In this document: positions 31,778-41,019 of the stretch, piece by piece
How the letters are laid out: each line of letters opens with the position of its first letter
Numbering within the stretch: position 1 is the stretch's first letter
DNA from: Aliarcobacter butzleri
GTDB lineage: Bacteria; Campylobacterota; Campylobacteria; Campylobacterales; Arcobacteraceae
Assembly (NCBI RefSeq): GCF_900187115.1
Contig: NZ_LT906455.1
Location: 2,046,001-2,110,000 of the forward strand
Reading direction: 5' to 3'
Length of the DNA: 64,000 bases
Notes under the pieces: model-generated
Database searches by the model: none
What the model was told of the DNA's origin: nothing
The model's input: the letters and a program-made list of their open reading frames with translations, nothing else
Program-made: the position numbers and the translations under genes

Positions 31778-32324
31778 TTGTTTTAATATAAATATAACCT
31801 ATCGTTTCATCAACATTGAAACTACCTGTTATAATCCAATTATTTGCCTCTTTTATATCAAAATTTGAAAAGAAAGTATTATTTACATTTGTAAAATTAT
31901 CATTTGAAATAGATATATCACTATCATTTGTCATAGTTTTTGAAACTATCAAATCAATTTTTACATCTTTTTTTTCTTTTGTAACTTTATCAGTTATAAC
32001 AATTTTTATATTATTTTGACCTATTTTTAGAAGATTTTTATTTTCAGAATATTTTTCAATTACTCTTTGAGAATATTTTATATCTTCTGTAGTTAAATCA
32101 AATTCTTTATCATTTAAATACATTTCAAAATTGTATTTTGATAAAAATTTTTGATTTGATTCCATCATTACATTAAAATGTTCATCTACATCTTGATACT
32201 TTTTCATAAAACTTCTGTCTTCAACAGTTGGAACACTTACAGCCTTTGTAATAGTCCAAATAATCATTGAAAATACAAAACTAAAAATTCCTATAAAAAA
32301 CAATGGCCAATAATTTCTTTTCAT
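31767..32324 (-). CDS. FixH/CcoH-like membrane protein
   Basis: A 185-residue protein with one N-terminal membrane helix (NYWPLFFIGIFSFVFSMIIWTI) followed by DRSFMKKYQDVDEHFNVMMESNQKF and a periplasmic beta-rich region ending GSFNVDETIGYIYIKTN. The N-terminal arrangement resembles the FixH/CcoH family, which helps assemble cbb3 oxidase, and its place four genes downstream of ccoP supports that. The C-terminal part is divergent, so function is inferred mainly from context. Confidence 0.65.
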   Translation of the reverse strand: MKRNYWPLFFIGIFSFVFSMIIWTITKAVSVPTVEDRSFMKKYQDVDEHFNVMMESNQKFLSKYNFEMYLNDKEFDLTTEDIKYSQRVIEKYSENKNLLKIGQNNIKIVITDKVTKEKKDVKIDLIVSKTMTNDSDISISNDNFTNVNNTFFSNFDIKEANNWIITGSFNVDETIGYIYIKTNAI

Positions 32325-32327
32325 AAT

Positions 32328-32957
32328 TTATTTTCTCTTTCTTAAAACTGCATAAGTATATACTAATAATGCTACAACAACAAGAGTATACATAAATACT
32401 CTCCAAATTGTACCAGAGACTTTACCAGAATTTCCTATACTGTTTTCTAATTTTATATTTTTAGAATCGGCTAAAGTATCAGCAATAGCTGCATAACCAT
32501 TTAATGTAGCAGCGCTAACTTTTGCATAAAGTGAATTTTTATCTTTTGAAGCTAAAAGTGGTACAACATAGCCATCTAAAATCTCATTTTTATCAATTAT
32601 ATTTTTAAAATCTTCAGTAAATATTAAATTAACCATATTTTCTTCAACATAAATAGTCATTAGAATATATGGAGCTTTTAAGTTTTGTAAAATCTGATTT
32701 TCATTCGATTTTACTATTTCAATCTTCTCTTTAGTTTTAATGTTATCATCTAAACCTAAAGTAGATTTTGCATAAATATATATATTAACACCTAATTTAG
32801 ATTTAACTTCATCACCAATTTGATTAATTTTTTCTTTTGCTCTGTCATCGATTAATTTATCATCGTTTAGAATATAATTTTCAGCATTTAGATTTGTGCA
32901 GAAAAAAAGTAAAAGTGAAAAAATCACTCCTACTTTAAAAAATTTAACTTTTTTCAT
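32328..32957 (-). CDS. TPM-domain-like periplasmic protein with C-terminal anchor
   Basis: A 209-residue exported protein: signal peptide (about 1-25, ending CTNLNAE), a domain with DDKLIDDRAKEKINQIGDEVKSKLGVNIYIYA typical of the TPM/DUF477 fold, and a C-terminal transmembrane helix (WRVFMYTLVVVALLVYTYAVLRKRK). TPM proteins in other systems are linked to membrane-protein quality control, for example of photosystem II; here it sits within the cbb3 oxidase locus. The specific role is not known. Confidence 0.65.
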   Translation of the reverse strand: MKKVKFFKVGVIFSLLLFFCTNLNAENYILNDDKLIDDRAKEKINQIGDEVKSKLGVNIYIYAKSTLGLDDNIKTKEKIEIVKSNENQILQNLKAPYILMTIYVEENMVNLIFTEDFKNIIDKNEILDGYVVPLLASKDKNSLYAKVSAATLNGYAAIADTLADSKNIKLENSIGNSGKVSGTIWRVFMYTLVVVALLVYTYAVLRKRK

Positions 32958-33050
32958 TTAACCAACATATACTTTTGCTGCATCAAAATAACCAAAATAT
33001 ATAGTCATTACAGCTGCAACTACAAGTAAAATACCAATAACTTTTTCCAT
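32958..33050 (-). CDS. 30-residue single-pass membrane peptide in the cbb3 oxidase locus
   Basis: A short frame beginning MEKVIGILLVVAAVMTIYF and ending VYVG. It has a GGAG ribosome binding site six bases before its ATG and fits exactly between the DUF4006 gene and the TPM-like gene, with its stop abutting the next start. About 18 hydrophobic residues form one helix. Size, position and ribosome binding site suggest a real small subunit or assembly factor of the oxidase; no family is recognised. Confidence 0.65.
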   Translation of the reverse strand: MEKVIGILLVVAAVMTIYFGYFDAAKVYVG

Positions 33051-33060
33051 ATTTTACTCC

Positions 33061-33303
33061 TTATTTTTCACTACCAACAAGTTGGTAATGTGTATGATTC
33101 TCTGCACTATTCATTTTTAAACCATTTAAGTCTTGATTAATTTTATAGTAATTTGTAGCTTCTCTTTGTTGAACTAGTACAGCATTTACTACTAAAATAG
33201 CAAGGATTGATAATAATAAAACAACAGCTACTAACATACCTGAAATTCCATTTAGTTTAAAAATACCTCTTTCATTTTCATTCATTTGTGTATTTCCAGC
33301 CAT
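33061..33303 (-). CDS. DUF4006-family membrane protein
   Basis: An 80-residue protein with one transmembrane helix (about 22-45, ISGMLVAVVLLLSILAILVVNAVL) after a soluble start containing NENERGIFKLNG. This matches the DUF4006 family found beside ccoP in Campylobacterota. It follows ccoP by one base and is clearly in the same operon. Its function is not established; a role with the cbb3 oxidase is inferred from location. Confidence 0.82.
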   Translation of the reverse strand: MAGNTQMNENERGIFKLNGISGMLVAVVLLLSILAILVVNAVLVQQREATNYYKINQDLNGLKMNSAENHTHYQLVGSEK

Positions 33304-33304
33304 C

Positions 33305-34195
33305 TTACTCTCCTAAACTTCTTAAATATGAAGCCAATGCTCTTTCTTGAGTTTCGTTAAGTCTTTCATTAAAGCTTGGCATAGTTCCAATTAAACCTTT
33401 TTTACCATTTTTTAATACAGCTATAACTAGTGCATCATCATAAGCTTTAATATTTGGACCAACAAAAGGCATACCAGTTCCATCTTCACCATGACAAGTT
33501 GCACAAACAGCATAAGCAGCAGGTTGTTGACCTTTAAATCCACTTGCAACATAAGTAGCAACTTCATTAATATCAGCATCTTCTGTTAACATCATTGGTG
33601 GCATTCCTGCAGGGAAATCTGTTGTTAAATTATTTGCACCATTTTTAATAGCATAAACAACTTGTTCTTTAGAAACTCTTTTTGTCAAATTATGAGCTTT
33701 TCCTTCAATTCCTTCTGCATCAACACCGTGACAAGGAGCACATTGAACTAGGAAAACTGATTGACCCATAGCTTTTAAAGTCTCTTCAGATGGATTTACC
33801 CATTTTTGCTCAAATTTAGCATTATATTCATTAGTCTCTTCATTCCATTGACCAATTTGTGAAAATCCATTTATTGGATAACCAACAGTAAAGTACCAGA
33901 ACATCCATAAAATAGAACCGATAAATGCCAATCCCCATCCAGTTGGAATAGGATTTTTATATTCACCAATACCATCCCATTTCTCTTCAGCTAACTCTCC
34001 ACTTGCAGTATCATTTTTCATTTGATTAACATATTTTAAAACAACAAATACACTAATTGTAATAATTGCTACTGCCCCTAACATTGTTAGGCTATTAATA
34101 TAATCATCACTGTTAAAAGCATCACCCGCTACAAAGTAAGTTCCTGCCATTAATGCGATGATAAGAATTATTCCACCTATAATCATAGACTTCAT
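33305..34195 (-). CDS. ccoP: cbb3-type cytochrome c oxidase subunit III, diheme cytochrome c
   Basis: CcoP passes electrons from soluble cytochrome c to CcoO and CcoN. It has two N-terminal hydrophobic helices (about 3-22 and 38-55), a further one near FIGSILWMFWYFTVGYP, and two heme c motifs, CAPCHG near residue 152 and CATCHG near residue 232, each in a class I cytochrome domain with distal Met (GMPPMM, GTMPSF). At 296 residues it is normal. The arrangement ccoN-ccoO-ccoQ-ccoP is complete. Confidence 0.97.
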   Translation of the reverse strand: MKSMIIGGIILIIALMAGTYFVAGDAFNSDDYINSLTMLGAVAIITISVFVVLKYVNQMKNDTASGELAEEKWDGIGEYKNPIPTGWGLAFIGSILWMFWYFTVGYPINGFSQIGQWNEETNEYNAKFEQKWVNPSEETLKAMGQSVFLVQCAPCHGVDAEGIEGKAHNLTKRVSKEQVVYAIKNGANNLTTDFPAGMPPMMLTEDADINEVATYVASGFKGQQPAAYAVCATCHGEDGTGMPFVGPNIKAYDDALVIAVLKNGKKGLIGTMPSFNERLNETQERALASYLRSLGE

Positions 34196-34196
34196 T

Positions 34197-34427
34197 TTAT
34201 TTCTCCTTATTATCTATATCTTTATCTCTTTTTCTCTCTTCAAGAGGAATTGAAACACTTGAATCATCATGTACAAGCTTTGAATATTTTTCAAAATCTC
34301 TTTCCCCCTTTTTATCCCTTCTATAGATAGAATAAGCATATGAGTAAAATATAATGAACACAGCTAAAATCAAAAAGAATTTAGTATAGCCTTGTACTGT
34401 TAAAAGTGTTTCATAATCCATCATCAA
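34197..34427 (-). CDS. ccoQ: cbb3-type cytochrome c oxidase small subunit CcoQ
   Basis: A 76-residue single-helix protein: FFLILAVFIIFYSYAYSIYRRDKKGERDFEKYSKLVHDD. The YRRDKKGERDFEKYS stretch is the usual CcoQ C-terminal flank in this group. CcoQ stabilises the oxidase complex. It lies between ccoO and ccoP with spacers of a few bases. Confidence 0.92.
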   Translation of the reverse strand: MMMDYETLLTVQGYTKFFLILAVFIIFYSYAYSIYRRDKKGERDFEKYSKLVHDDSSVSIPLEERKRDKDIDNKEK

Positions 34428-34431
34428 CCTC

Positions 34432-35097
34432 TTACTTTAAAGAATTTAAATATGCAATTAATGCAACTATTTCAGGAACTTGACCGTTTGCAACAGCTTT
34501 TTTAACATCTTCATTTTTCATATCAGCAGCAATAACTTTCGCTTCTTCTAAAGCAGCAGCTTTTGCTTCTTCCCAAGTACCAAGTTTAGGCATACCTTCT
34601 TGATCATATGGAGTATTAAATACATTTTTTACTGTTAAAGCTTCTGCATAAGCTGTTTCAACATCTGCTATATTTGAAAACTGATGTTTATATGCTGGCA
34701 TAATACTTCCAGGAACAACAGCCGATGGTTGCCACATATGGTTTTCATGCCAATCAGTAGTTCTATAATTTCCAACTCTCATTAAATCTGGACCTGTTCT
34801 TTTTGATCCCCATAAGAATGGTCTATCGTAAGCATATTCCCCTGATAAAGAATACATTCCATATCTATCTGTCTCAGATTTAAATGGTCTTACTAATTGA
34901 GAGTGACACGCGTTACACGAATCTTTAATATAAACATTTCTTCCAGCTAATTCTAATACTGAATATGGTTTTGTACCAACTGTTGGTCTACTTTGTTTTG
35001 CAAAGTCTGGAATTACCTCTATAATCCCTGCAAATGCAACAAATAAAAATACTAGTACCGCAAAGAAAAACGGTCTTTGTTCAAACCAATGAAACAT
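34432..35097 (-). CDS. ccoO: cbb3-type cytochrome c oxidase subunit II, monoheme cytochrome c
   Basis: A membrane-anchored cytochrome c of the cbb3 oxidase. It has an N-terminal helix (FFFAVLVFLFVAFAGIIEVIP) and a single heme motif, CNACHS near residue 60, in the context ELAGRNVYIKDSCNACHSQLVRPFKSE, which is diagnostic for CcoO. GPDLMRVGNYRTTDWHENHMWQPSAVVPGSIMPAY includes the Met ligand. The 221-residue length is normal. Confidence 0.97.
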   Translation of the reverse strand: MFHWFEQRPFFFAVLVFLFVAFAGIIEVIPDFAKQSRPTVGTKPYSVLELAGRNVYIKDSCNACHSQLVRPFKSETDRYGMYSLSGEYAYDRPFLWGSKRTGPDLMRVGNYRTTDWHENHMWQPSAVVPGSIMPAYKHQFSNIADVETAYAEALTVKNVFNTPYDQEGMPKLGTWEEAKAAALEEAKVIAADMKNEDVKKAVANGQVPEIVALIAYLNSLK

Positions 35098-35111
35098 AAT
35101 CTCTCCTTTTC

Positions 35112-36581
35112 TTACGCAGCTACTGGAGTTGCATTTACTGGCTCTTTATCAAGTACTCTACCACATTTAATTGTTTTATAAATGTTATATGTAAATATAA
35201 AGAATCCAATTAGGTATAATAACCCACCAACTGCTCTAATTGTGTAATATGGATGTAATACATTTACTGTATCAATAAATGAATATACTAATGAACCATA
35301 CTCATCATATGCTCTCCACATCATACCTTGTGTAATACCTGCTATCCACATTGAAGTAAAGTATAAAACAATCCCTGTTGTTTGTAACCAGAATTGTGTA
35401 TCCATTAAAGATTTTGAGTATAACTCTTTTTTATACATTCTTGGTACCATGTGATATAAAGCTGCCATAATCATAAATACAACCCATCCTAATACACCAT
35501 CATGTACGTGCCCTGGAATCCAGTCTGTAAAGTGTGCAATTGCATTTACTGATTTAATTGATTGAATTGGTCCTTCTATTGTTGATAACATATAGAATGT
35601 TGAAGCTAAAACCATAAATTTGATTAATGTATTTGTTTGTAATTGTTGCCATTCACCTTTCATTGTTAAAAGCATATTAATTGCTGATCCCCATGATGGT
35701 AAAATTAAAACAACTGACATAACTGATCCCATTGTTTGCATCCAATCTGGAACTGTTGAATAAATAAGGTGGTGTCCACCAGCCCATAAATATACAAATA
35801 ATAATCCCCAGAATGCTAAGATAGATAATTTATAAGAATAAACGTTTTGTCCAGACTCTTTTGGTAAGAAATAATAAATTAATGCAATAATTGGAGTAGT
35901 AAATACGAATGCAACAGCATTATGTCCATACCACCATTGAACTAAAGCATCATTAGTTCCAGAATACATAGAAACAGAGTGAATCCATGAACCATATCCA
36001 GTAGCTAAATAAGTTGGAACTTCCATATTATTAAATAAATATAACATTGCAACAGCAATAAATGTAGAAATGAAATACCAAATTGAAATATATAAAGTTC
36101 TTTCTCTTCTAATTCCAATTATTCCAAAAATTGAAATACCCCATAAAACCCACCAAACAACAACTAAAATATCTAGTGGCCACTCTAATTCTGCATACTC
36201 TTTTGATGTTGTAATCCCCATAAATAATGTTACAACAGCTAAAAGAATAGTAATAAAATAAAGAACAAAGTGTAGTTTTGCAATAGCCATTAAAAAAGGT
36301 GATTCTTTTAATGAAACTTTTAATACCCTTTGAGATATATAATACCATCCAGCAAAAATACCACTTAAAGCAAAACCAAAAGCAACACCATTTGTGTGTA
36401 AAGGTCTTAATCTACTAAATGTACCATACTCTCCAGCTAAATAATTTAGCTCTGGGAAAGCTAATTGAAACGCAAGTACAACACCGATTGTCATACCTAT
36501 GATACCAAACAATATTGTTGCAAATGTAAAGGCTTTTGCAACTGAGTAGTCATACTCAATTTGTGCACCGTTTTGCATCAA
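35112..36581 (-). CDS. ccoN: cbb3-type cytochrome c oxidase catalytic subunit I
   Basis: The heme-copper catalytic subunit, a high-affinity terminal oxidase suited to microaerobic life. Typical features are RPLHTNGVAFGFALSG (heme-ligand His), WWYGHNAVAFVFTTPIIALIYYFLPK (CuB His and the cross-linked Tyr region), GGHHLIYSTVPDWMQ (CuB histidines) and HFTDWIPGHVHDGVLGWV (further heme ligands). About 12 helices in 489 residues. It is first in ccoN-ccoO-ccoQ-ccoP-DUF4006; three repeated elements lie upstream of it. Confidence 0.97.
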   Translation of the reverse strand: MMQNGAQIEYDYSVAKAFTFATILFGIIGMTIGVVLAFQLAFPELNYLAGEYGTFSRLRPLHTNGVAFGFALSGIFAGWYYISQRVLKVSLKESPFLMAIAKLHFVLYFITILLAVVTLFMGITTSKEYAELEWPLDILVVVWWVLWGISIFGIIGIRRERTLYISIWYFISTFIAVAMLYLFNNMEVPTYLATGYGSWIHSVSMYSGTNDALVQWWYGHNAVAFVFTTPIIALIYYFLPKESGQNVYSYKLSILAFWGLLFVYLWAGGHHLIYSTVPDWMQTMGSVMSVVLILPSWGSAINMLLTMKGEWQQLQTNTLIKFMVLASTFYMLSTIEGPIQSIKSVNAIAHFTDWIPGHVHDGVLGWVVFMIMAALYHMVPRMYKKELYSKSLMDTQFWLQTTGIVLYFTSMWIAGITQGMMWRAYDEYGSLVYSFIDTVNVLHPYYTIRAVGGLLYLIGFFIFTYNIYKTIKCGRVLDKEPVNATPVAA

Positions 36582-36634
36582 TCTCCTCCTACTAATTTTA
36601 TATACAAGTCACAAAAAGTCACTCATTGAACAAA

Positions 36635-36688
36635 ATGATAGCCAAGAGAAACTTAAAATTAACAAAAAAATTAACAATTAATTAACAA
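36635..36688 (-). promoter_or_regulatory. Candidate ccoN promoter with three TTGTTAAT repeats
   Basis: On the minus strand TATCAT (36640-36635), preceded by TTGGC, could be the -10 box. Upstream lie three direct copies of TTGTTAAT at 36688-36681, 36677-36670 and 36665-36658. Their spacing of 11 and 12 bases puts them on roughly one face of the helix, near -57, -46 and -34 of the inferred start. This looks like an activator site array, but no known consensus (FNR, HP1021) matches cleanly. Confidence 0.4.
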
Positions 36689-36742
36689 ATGAGTTATTAT
36701 TTTAATTATAATTTTAACTTATAAAAAGAGATAAAAAATATC

Positions 36743-37219
36743 CTATTTAAAAGATTTTAAAACTTGCTCAGTTTCCCGTTTCATAGTTTTTGCTTTTAAA
36801 TCTTCTCTTTTATCATGGAGTTTTTTACCTTGAGCTGTTGCAACTTCAATTTTAATCATATTTTTATCATTAAAGTATAGTTTTAATGCAACTAATGTTA
36901 TTCCATCTTTTGTAACTTTAGAGTACATTTTATCTATTTGTTTTGAATGAAGTAAAAGTTTTCTTGACCTTCTTTCATCAGGTCTATAAGTTGAGTGAGT
37001 TGTACTTAAATGAGAAATATGAGCATTAAGTAAAAATACTTCACCTTTAATTATACGAACAAAAGAATCTTTTAGATTAACTCTACCTTCTCTTATTGCT
37101 TTTACTTCACTACCTTCTAAGACAATTCCAGCTTCTAAAGTTTCTAAAATAGTAAAGTCATGAAATGCTTTTTTATTTTTAAAAACTAAATTCTTTTTTG
37201 TATCTTTTTTATTTGCCAT
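36743..37219 (-). CDS. smpB: SsrA-binding protein
   Basis: SmpB escorts tmRNA to stalled ribosomes. The 158-residue protein has the family N-terminus [45 protein letters not shown] and a basic C-terminal tail [28 protein letters not shown]. It overlaps the ispE stop by 11 bases. The tmRNA gene itself was not seen in this window. Confidence 0.97.
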
Positions 37220-37985
37220 TATTTATCCTAAAAAATGAACTTCCACTACCACTAAAATACCAATCTTTTTTTTCATAATCACCTAATTGTGGATATAAAC
37301 TCAATGCACTTTCATACAAATCATTTGCATCTTCTATACCAAATTGTTTTAATATATCAATAGATTTCATACTAAGCAATTTATTGGCTTCTTCTTTTGA
37401 TATCTCTTTATAAAACTTTTCTCTAAATATTTTAAAAATTTGACCGGTATTACATTTAATATTAGGAGTGATAGTTTCTATATTTAAAATTTCTTCATCA
37501 AATTTTTCAACAATTTCTCCGATGCCTGTAACATTTGCACTATCATATTCATATACAAAAAATGGTACATCAGCTCCAATTTTAACTGCAATTTTACATA
37601 AATCATCTTTTGATAAGTTTAGTTTACAATATTTATTTGCCATAATCAAAAATGTAGCTGCATTGGAACTTCCGCCACCAAGCCCTGCAAACTCTGGAAT
37701 ATTTTTTTCTACTTCAACGCTATATTCTTGAAAAAAATCTTCAACACCTTTATAGCTTTTTATAAGTTGATATGCTTTAAAAATAGTATTTGTTTCCAAT
37801 TTGCAACCAAAATTTCCTATTATTTCAAAAGCTTTCCTTTTAGATTTAATAAAAGAGATTTTGTCATAAAGGCTATGAACTCGTACAAATCTTGATACAA
37901 GTTCATGGTAATTATCTCTTTTATTTGCTATTTTTAAAAAAATATTTACTTTTGCATAAGATTTTTCAGTCATTTTATATTCCAT
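37209..37985 (-). CDS. ispE: 4-diphosphocytidyl-2-C-methyl-D-erythritol kinase
   Basis: A GHMP kinase of the methylerythritol phosphate pathway. [22 protein letters not shown] at the N-terminus, the ATP loop [18 protein letters not shown] near residue 95, [22 protein letters not shown] and a C-terminal [11 protein letters not shown]. The ATG at 37985 overlaps the truB end by 11 bases; a second ATG four codons downstream (37973) avoids the overlap and gives [10 protein letters not shown]. Both are possible. It is the second isoprenoid gene of the window besides ispH. Confidence 0.93.
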
Positions 37986-38832
37986 ATTTTGGTACTTTAT
38001 TTATTAAATATTTTACATCATTATCTACTATTTCAATAATAGAAAAAAACTTTTCAGTTAGTATAAGATATTTTCCATTATCTTTCTTTTCAACATACTC
38101 AATTCCTATCTTTTTACCTTTTTCTAACCATTCAGTTGTACCCAAATATTTATTTACAGGTAATTTTATAAAATCTAATGGATTTAACTCTTTTTCATTT
38201 TCATAAAAAAATTCACCTTCATTTAATCGTTCAAGATAAGATAAAGTTCCAAAACTATTTAATTTTTCTAAAAGTATTTGTGCAAAAGATCTAACGTAAG
38301 TTCCTTCACTAACAGTTACTTCAAAAGTTATAAATGGATGATTATATAAAACAAATTTTGTATCAAAAATAGTCATCTTTGTTTTATTTAATTCAACTTC
38401 AACTCCATTTCTTGCTAATTCATAAGCTCTTTTTCCATCAATTTTTTTTGCACTAAATTTTGGAGGAATATATTCTATTTCTCCTTTTAGGAGATTTAAC
38501 TCTTTTATAATATGGCTTTTATCTAATTTGTCTATTAAATCTATACTTTCAATCTCTTCTATATCTAAAGATTTTGATTTTACTCCAAGCCAAATTACTG
38601 CTTTATATGTTTTTGGAGTTTTTGATAAATATTTAAAAAGCTTTGCATATTGTCCAAAAGCAACAATCAAACAACCTTTGGCAAAAGGGTCAAGTGTTCC
38701 ACTAAATCCAGCTTTTTTATTTTTATATTTTCTTTTTATTCTGTTCAAATAAAAATTTGAACTCATAAATATAGGTTTATTCACTACTAACAATTTATTT
38801 AATTGTTCTTTTTCATAAAATCTTACTTGCAA
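37975..38832 (-). CDS. truB: tRNA pseudouridine(55) synthase
   Basis: Makes the pseudouridine of the T-loop in tRNAs. Signatures: LLVVNKPIFMSSN at the N-terminus, KKAGFSGTLDPFAKGCLIVAFG with the catalytic Asp near residue 48, PKTYKAVIWLGVKS, and EVTVSEGTYVRSFAQIL. The 285-residue length is normal. In C. jejuni csrA is found between truB and ispE; here truB abuts ispE directly. Confidence 0.95.
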   Translation of the reverse strand: MQVRFYEKEQLNKLLVVNKPIFMSSNFYLNRIKRKYKNKKAGFSGTLDPFAKGCLIVAFGQYAKLFKYLSKTPKTYKAVIWLGVKSKSLDIEEIESIDLIDKLDKSHIIKELNLLKGEIEYIPPKFSAKKIDGKRAYELARNGVEVELNKTKMTIFDTKFVLYNHPFITFEVTVSEGTYVRSFAQILLEKLNSFGTLSYLERLNEGEFFYENEKELNPLDFIKLPVNKYLGTTEWLEKGKKIGIEYVEKKDNGKYLILTEKFFSIIEIVDNDVKYLINKVPKYGI

Positions 38833-38848
38833 AAGCTTATCCTACAAC

Positions 38849-40903
38849 TTATGCTTTTTCCACAAATGAAGATAATATATCTCTTTTTGTTCCACCAAAA
38901 TTAATAGTCAATTTGTAATCTTTACCCGCACTCGTTACTTTTTCTACTCTTCCCATTCCAAAAATTTTGTGAGAAACAATATCACCTTTTTTAAAATCTG
39001 CTTGTTTTTGAATAGTTAAACTTCCTTTTATAAGTCCAGATTCACTTAAGAATCTACTTTTTGAAAGAACTGTTCTTTTTCCTTTATAAAATCTTGAATG
39101 AACAAAAGATAAAGTAAGATTATCTTTAGCTCTTGTAATTGCAACATAACCTAATCTTCTTTCTTCTTCTAAATCACTTCCATCACCAGTAATTGGGAAA
39201 AAACCTTCTTCTAAACCAATAATAAATAGATTTTTAAACTCTAGACCTTTTGATGCGTGTACACTCATCATTGAGACAGCTTCACCACTATAATCATCAT
39301 TTTCACTTTCAAGTGCGATTTCATTTAAAAAATCTTTTAAATCTAAATGAGGATTTTGAATAAAATAATCTCTTATATATCCATAGAACTCATCAATATT
39401 AGCTTGTCTTTCAAAACCATCAGGAAGATTATCATAAGATGCTCTATAATCAAAAGTCTCCTCAAAGTTATCTAAAAATCTCATTTTTGATTGAGTTAAA
39501 GATTCTCTTAAATCTAAAATAGAGGCTTCAAATACTTTTAGTGTTCTTGCATTTTTTTTACCAACAATTAAACTAATACCTTCAGCATCAAGTTCTTGAA
39601 TCAAATCAAAAATAGATTTACCAGTTTCAATAGATTTTTCTTCAAGTTTTTCAATTGTAGTTTTTCCAATACCTCTTTTTGGTTTATTTATGATTCTTTT
39701 TATAGAAAAATTATCATTTAAATTTGTTAAGATTCTAAAGTATGCAATTAAATCTTTAATTTCACTTCTTTCGTAAAACTTCATTCCACCAACAAGTTTA
39801 TAGTGTAATCCAGCTTTATTAAATCCTTCTTCTAAAGAACGTGAGAGTGCATTTACTCTAAATAAAATTGCTATATTTTTAGGATTTTCTCCACTATCTA
39901 TAAGTTTTTTTATGTCTTCTACAATTTTTCTTGTTTCGTCATTTTCATCATTTGATTCATAAATTCTTATAGAATCACCTTTTGTTCTAGTTCCTATTAA
40001 TTTTTTTCCTAATCTATCTCTATTATGCTCTATTAATTGATTTGCATGATTTAAAATAGTATCTGTTGAACGATAATTATCTTCTAGTTTTATAACTAAA
40101 CTATTTTCAAAATGATCAGAAAAGTTCAATATGTTTTTTATAGTCGCACCACGCCATCCATAAATAGATTGGTCATCATCACCAACTACACAAAGATTGT
40201 TATGGCTTGAGCATAAAAGTCTTAAAAGTCTATATTGCAACTCATTTGTATCTTGATATTCATCTACCATAATATACTGATATTTTTGACTAATTTGTTT
40301 TGCTAAATTCTCATTGTTTTTCAATATTTTGTAAGGAAGAAGAAGTAAATCATCAAAATCAACTAGATTGTTTTTTTCTAAATAGTTTTCATAATCTTCA
40401 TAGATTTGTGCTATTTCTTGATAAAGTTTTAACTGAGCAGTAGCCTTAACTTCACTTGGAGACATTAATGAGTTTTTATATTTTGAAACTTCCGAAGCTA
40501 AAAGAGCAGAAGGTATCTCTTTGTTGATTGATTTTAAAATTCTTTTTTTATCATCTGTATCAATTATAATAAAATTGTTTTTCCTCTCTAATTCACTCAT
40601 ATGAAATTTTAGGAATAGTAAACCAAATTTATGAAAAGTACAAAGTAAAGGTGGAGTAAATATCTTAGATGAATCAAGCAAAGAAAAAGCTCTTTCTCTC
40701 ATCTCAGTTGCTGCTTTATTTGTAAAAGTTAAAGTTAAAATTGAACTTGGATCTATACCAATAGATATTAAAAAAGCAAGTCTTGTTGTGATAGTTTTTG
40801 TCTTCCCACTTCCTGCTCCTGCAAGAATAAGTAGCGGACCATCAACATGTTGAGCAGCAATTTTTTGTGAATCATTCAATGATATTAACAGATTTTCAAA
40901 CAT
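38849..40903 (-). CDS. uvrD: UvrD/PcrA/Rep-type 3'-5' DNA helicase
   Basis: An SF1A helicase for nucleotide excision or mismatch repair and replication restart. Motifs in order: Q motif NDSQKIAA, Walker A ILAGAGSGKTKTITTR, Ia TFTNKAATEMRERA, II IMVDEYQDTNELQY, III VVGDDDQSIYGWRGA, IV DNYRST, V ESENDDYSGEAVSMMSVHASKGLEF and VI EERRLGYVAITRAKDNLTL. The C-terminus FKKGDIVSHKIFGMGRVEKV is a typical PcrA/UvrD Tudor-like end. 684 residues is normal. Confidence 0.95.
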   Translation of the reverse strand: MFENLLISLNDSQKIAAQHVDGPLLILAGAGSGKTKTITTRLAFLISIGIDPSSILTLTFTNKAATEMRERAFSLLDSSKIFTPPLLCTFHKFGLLFLKFHMSELERKNNFIIIDTDDKKRILKSINKEIPSALLASEVSKYKNSLMSPSEVKATAQLKLYQEIAQIYEDYENYLEKNNLVDFDDLLLLPYKILKNNENLAKQISQKYQYIMVDEYQDTNELQYRLLRLLCSSHNNLCVVGDDDQSIYGWRGATIKNILNFSDHFENSLVIKLEDNYRSTDTILNHANQLIEHNRDRLGKKLIGTRTKGDSIRIYESNDENDETRKIVEDIKKLIDSGENPKNIAILFRVNALSRSLEEGFNKAGLHYKLVGGMKFYERSEIKDLIAYFRILTNLNDNFSIKRIINKPKRGIGKTTIEKLEEKSIETGKSIFDLIQELDAEGISLIVGKKNARTLKVFEASILDLRESLTQSKMRFLDNFEETFDYRASYDNLPDGFERQANIDEFYGYIRDYFIQNPHLDLKDFLNEIALESENDDYSGEAVSMMSVHASKGLEFKNLFIIGLEEGFFPITGDGSDLEEERRLGYVAITRAKDNLTLSFVHSRFYKGKRTVLSKSRFLSESGLIKGSLTIQKQADFKKGDIVSHKIFGMGRVEKVTSAGKDYKLTINFGGTKRDILSSFVEKA

Positions 40904-41019
40904 TTTCTCTCCAATTATTACTTATTATACCATATATAATATAAATTCATTATTTCTCTTAATTATTCTATATATAAATAAATGTTATTATTCTTTCAAT
41001 TTATTTATTGGAGATTATA

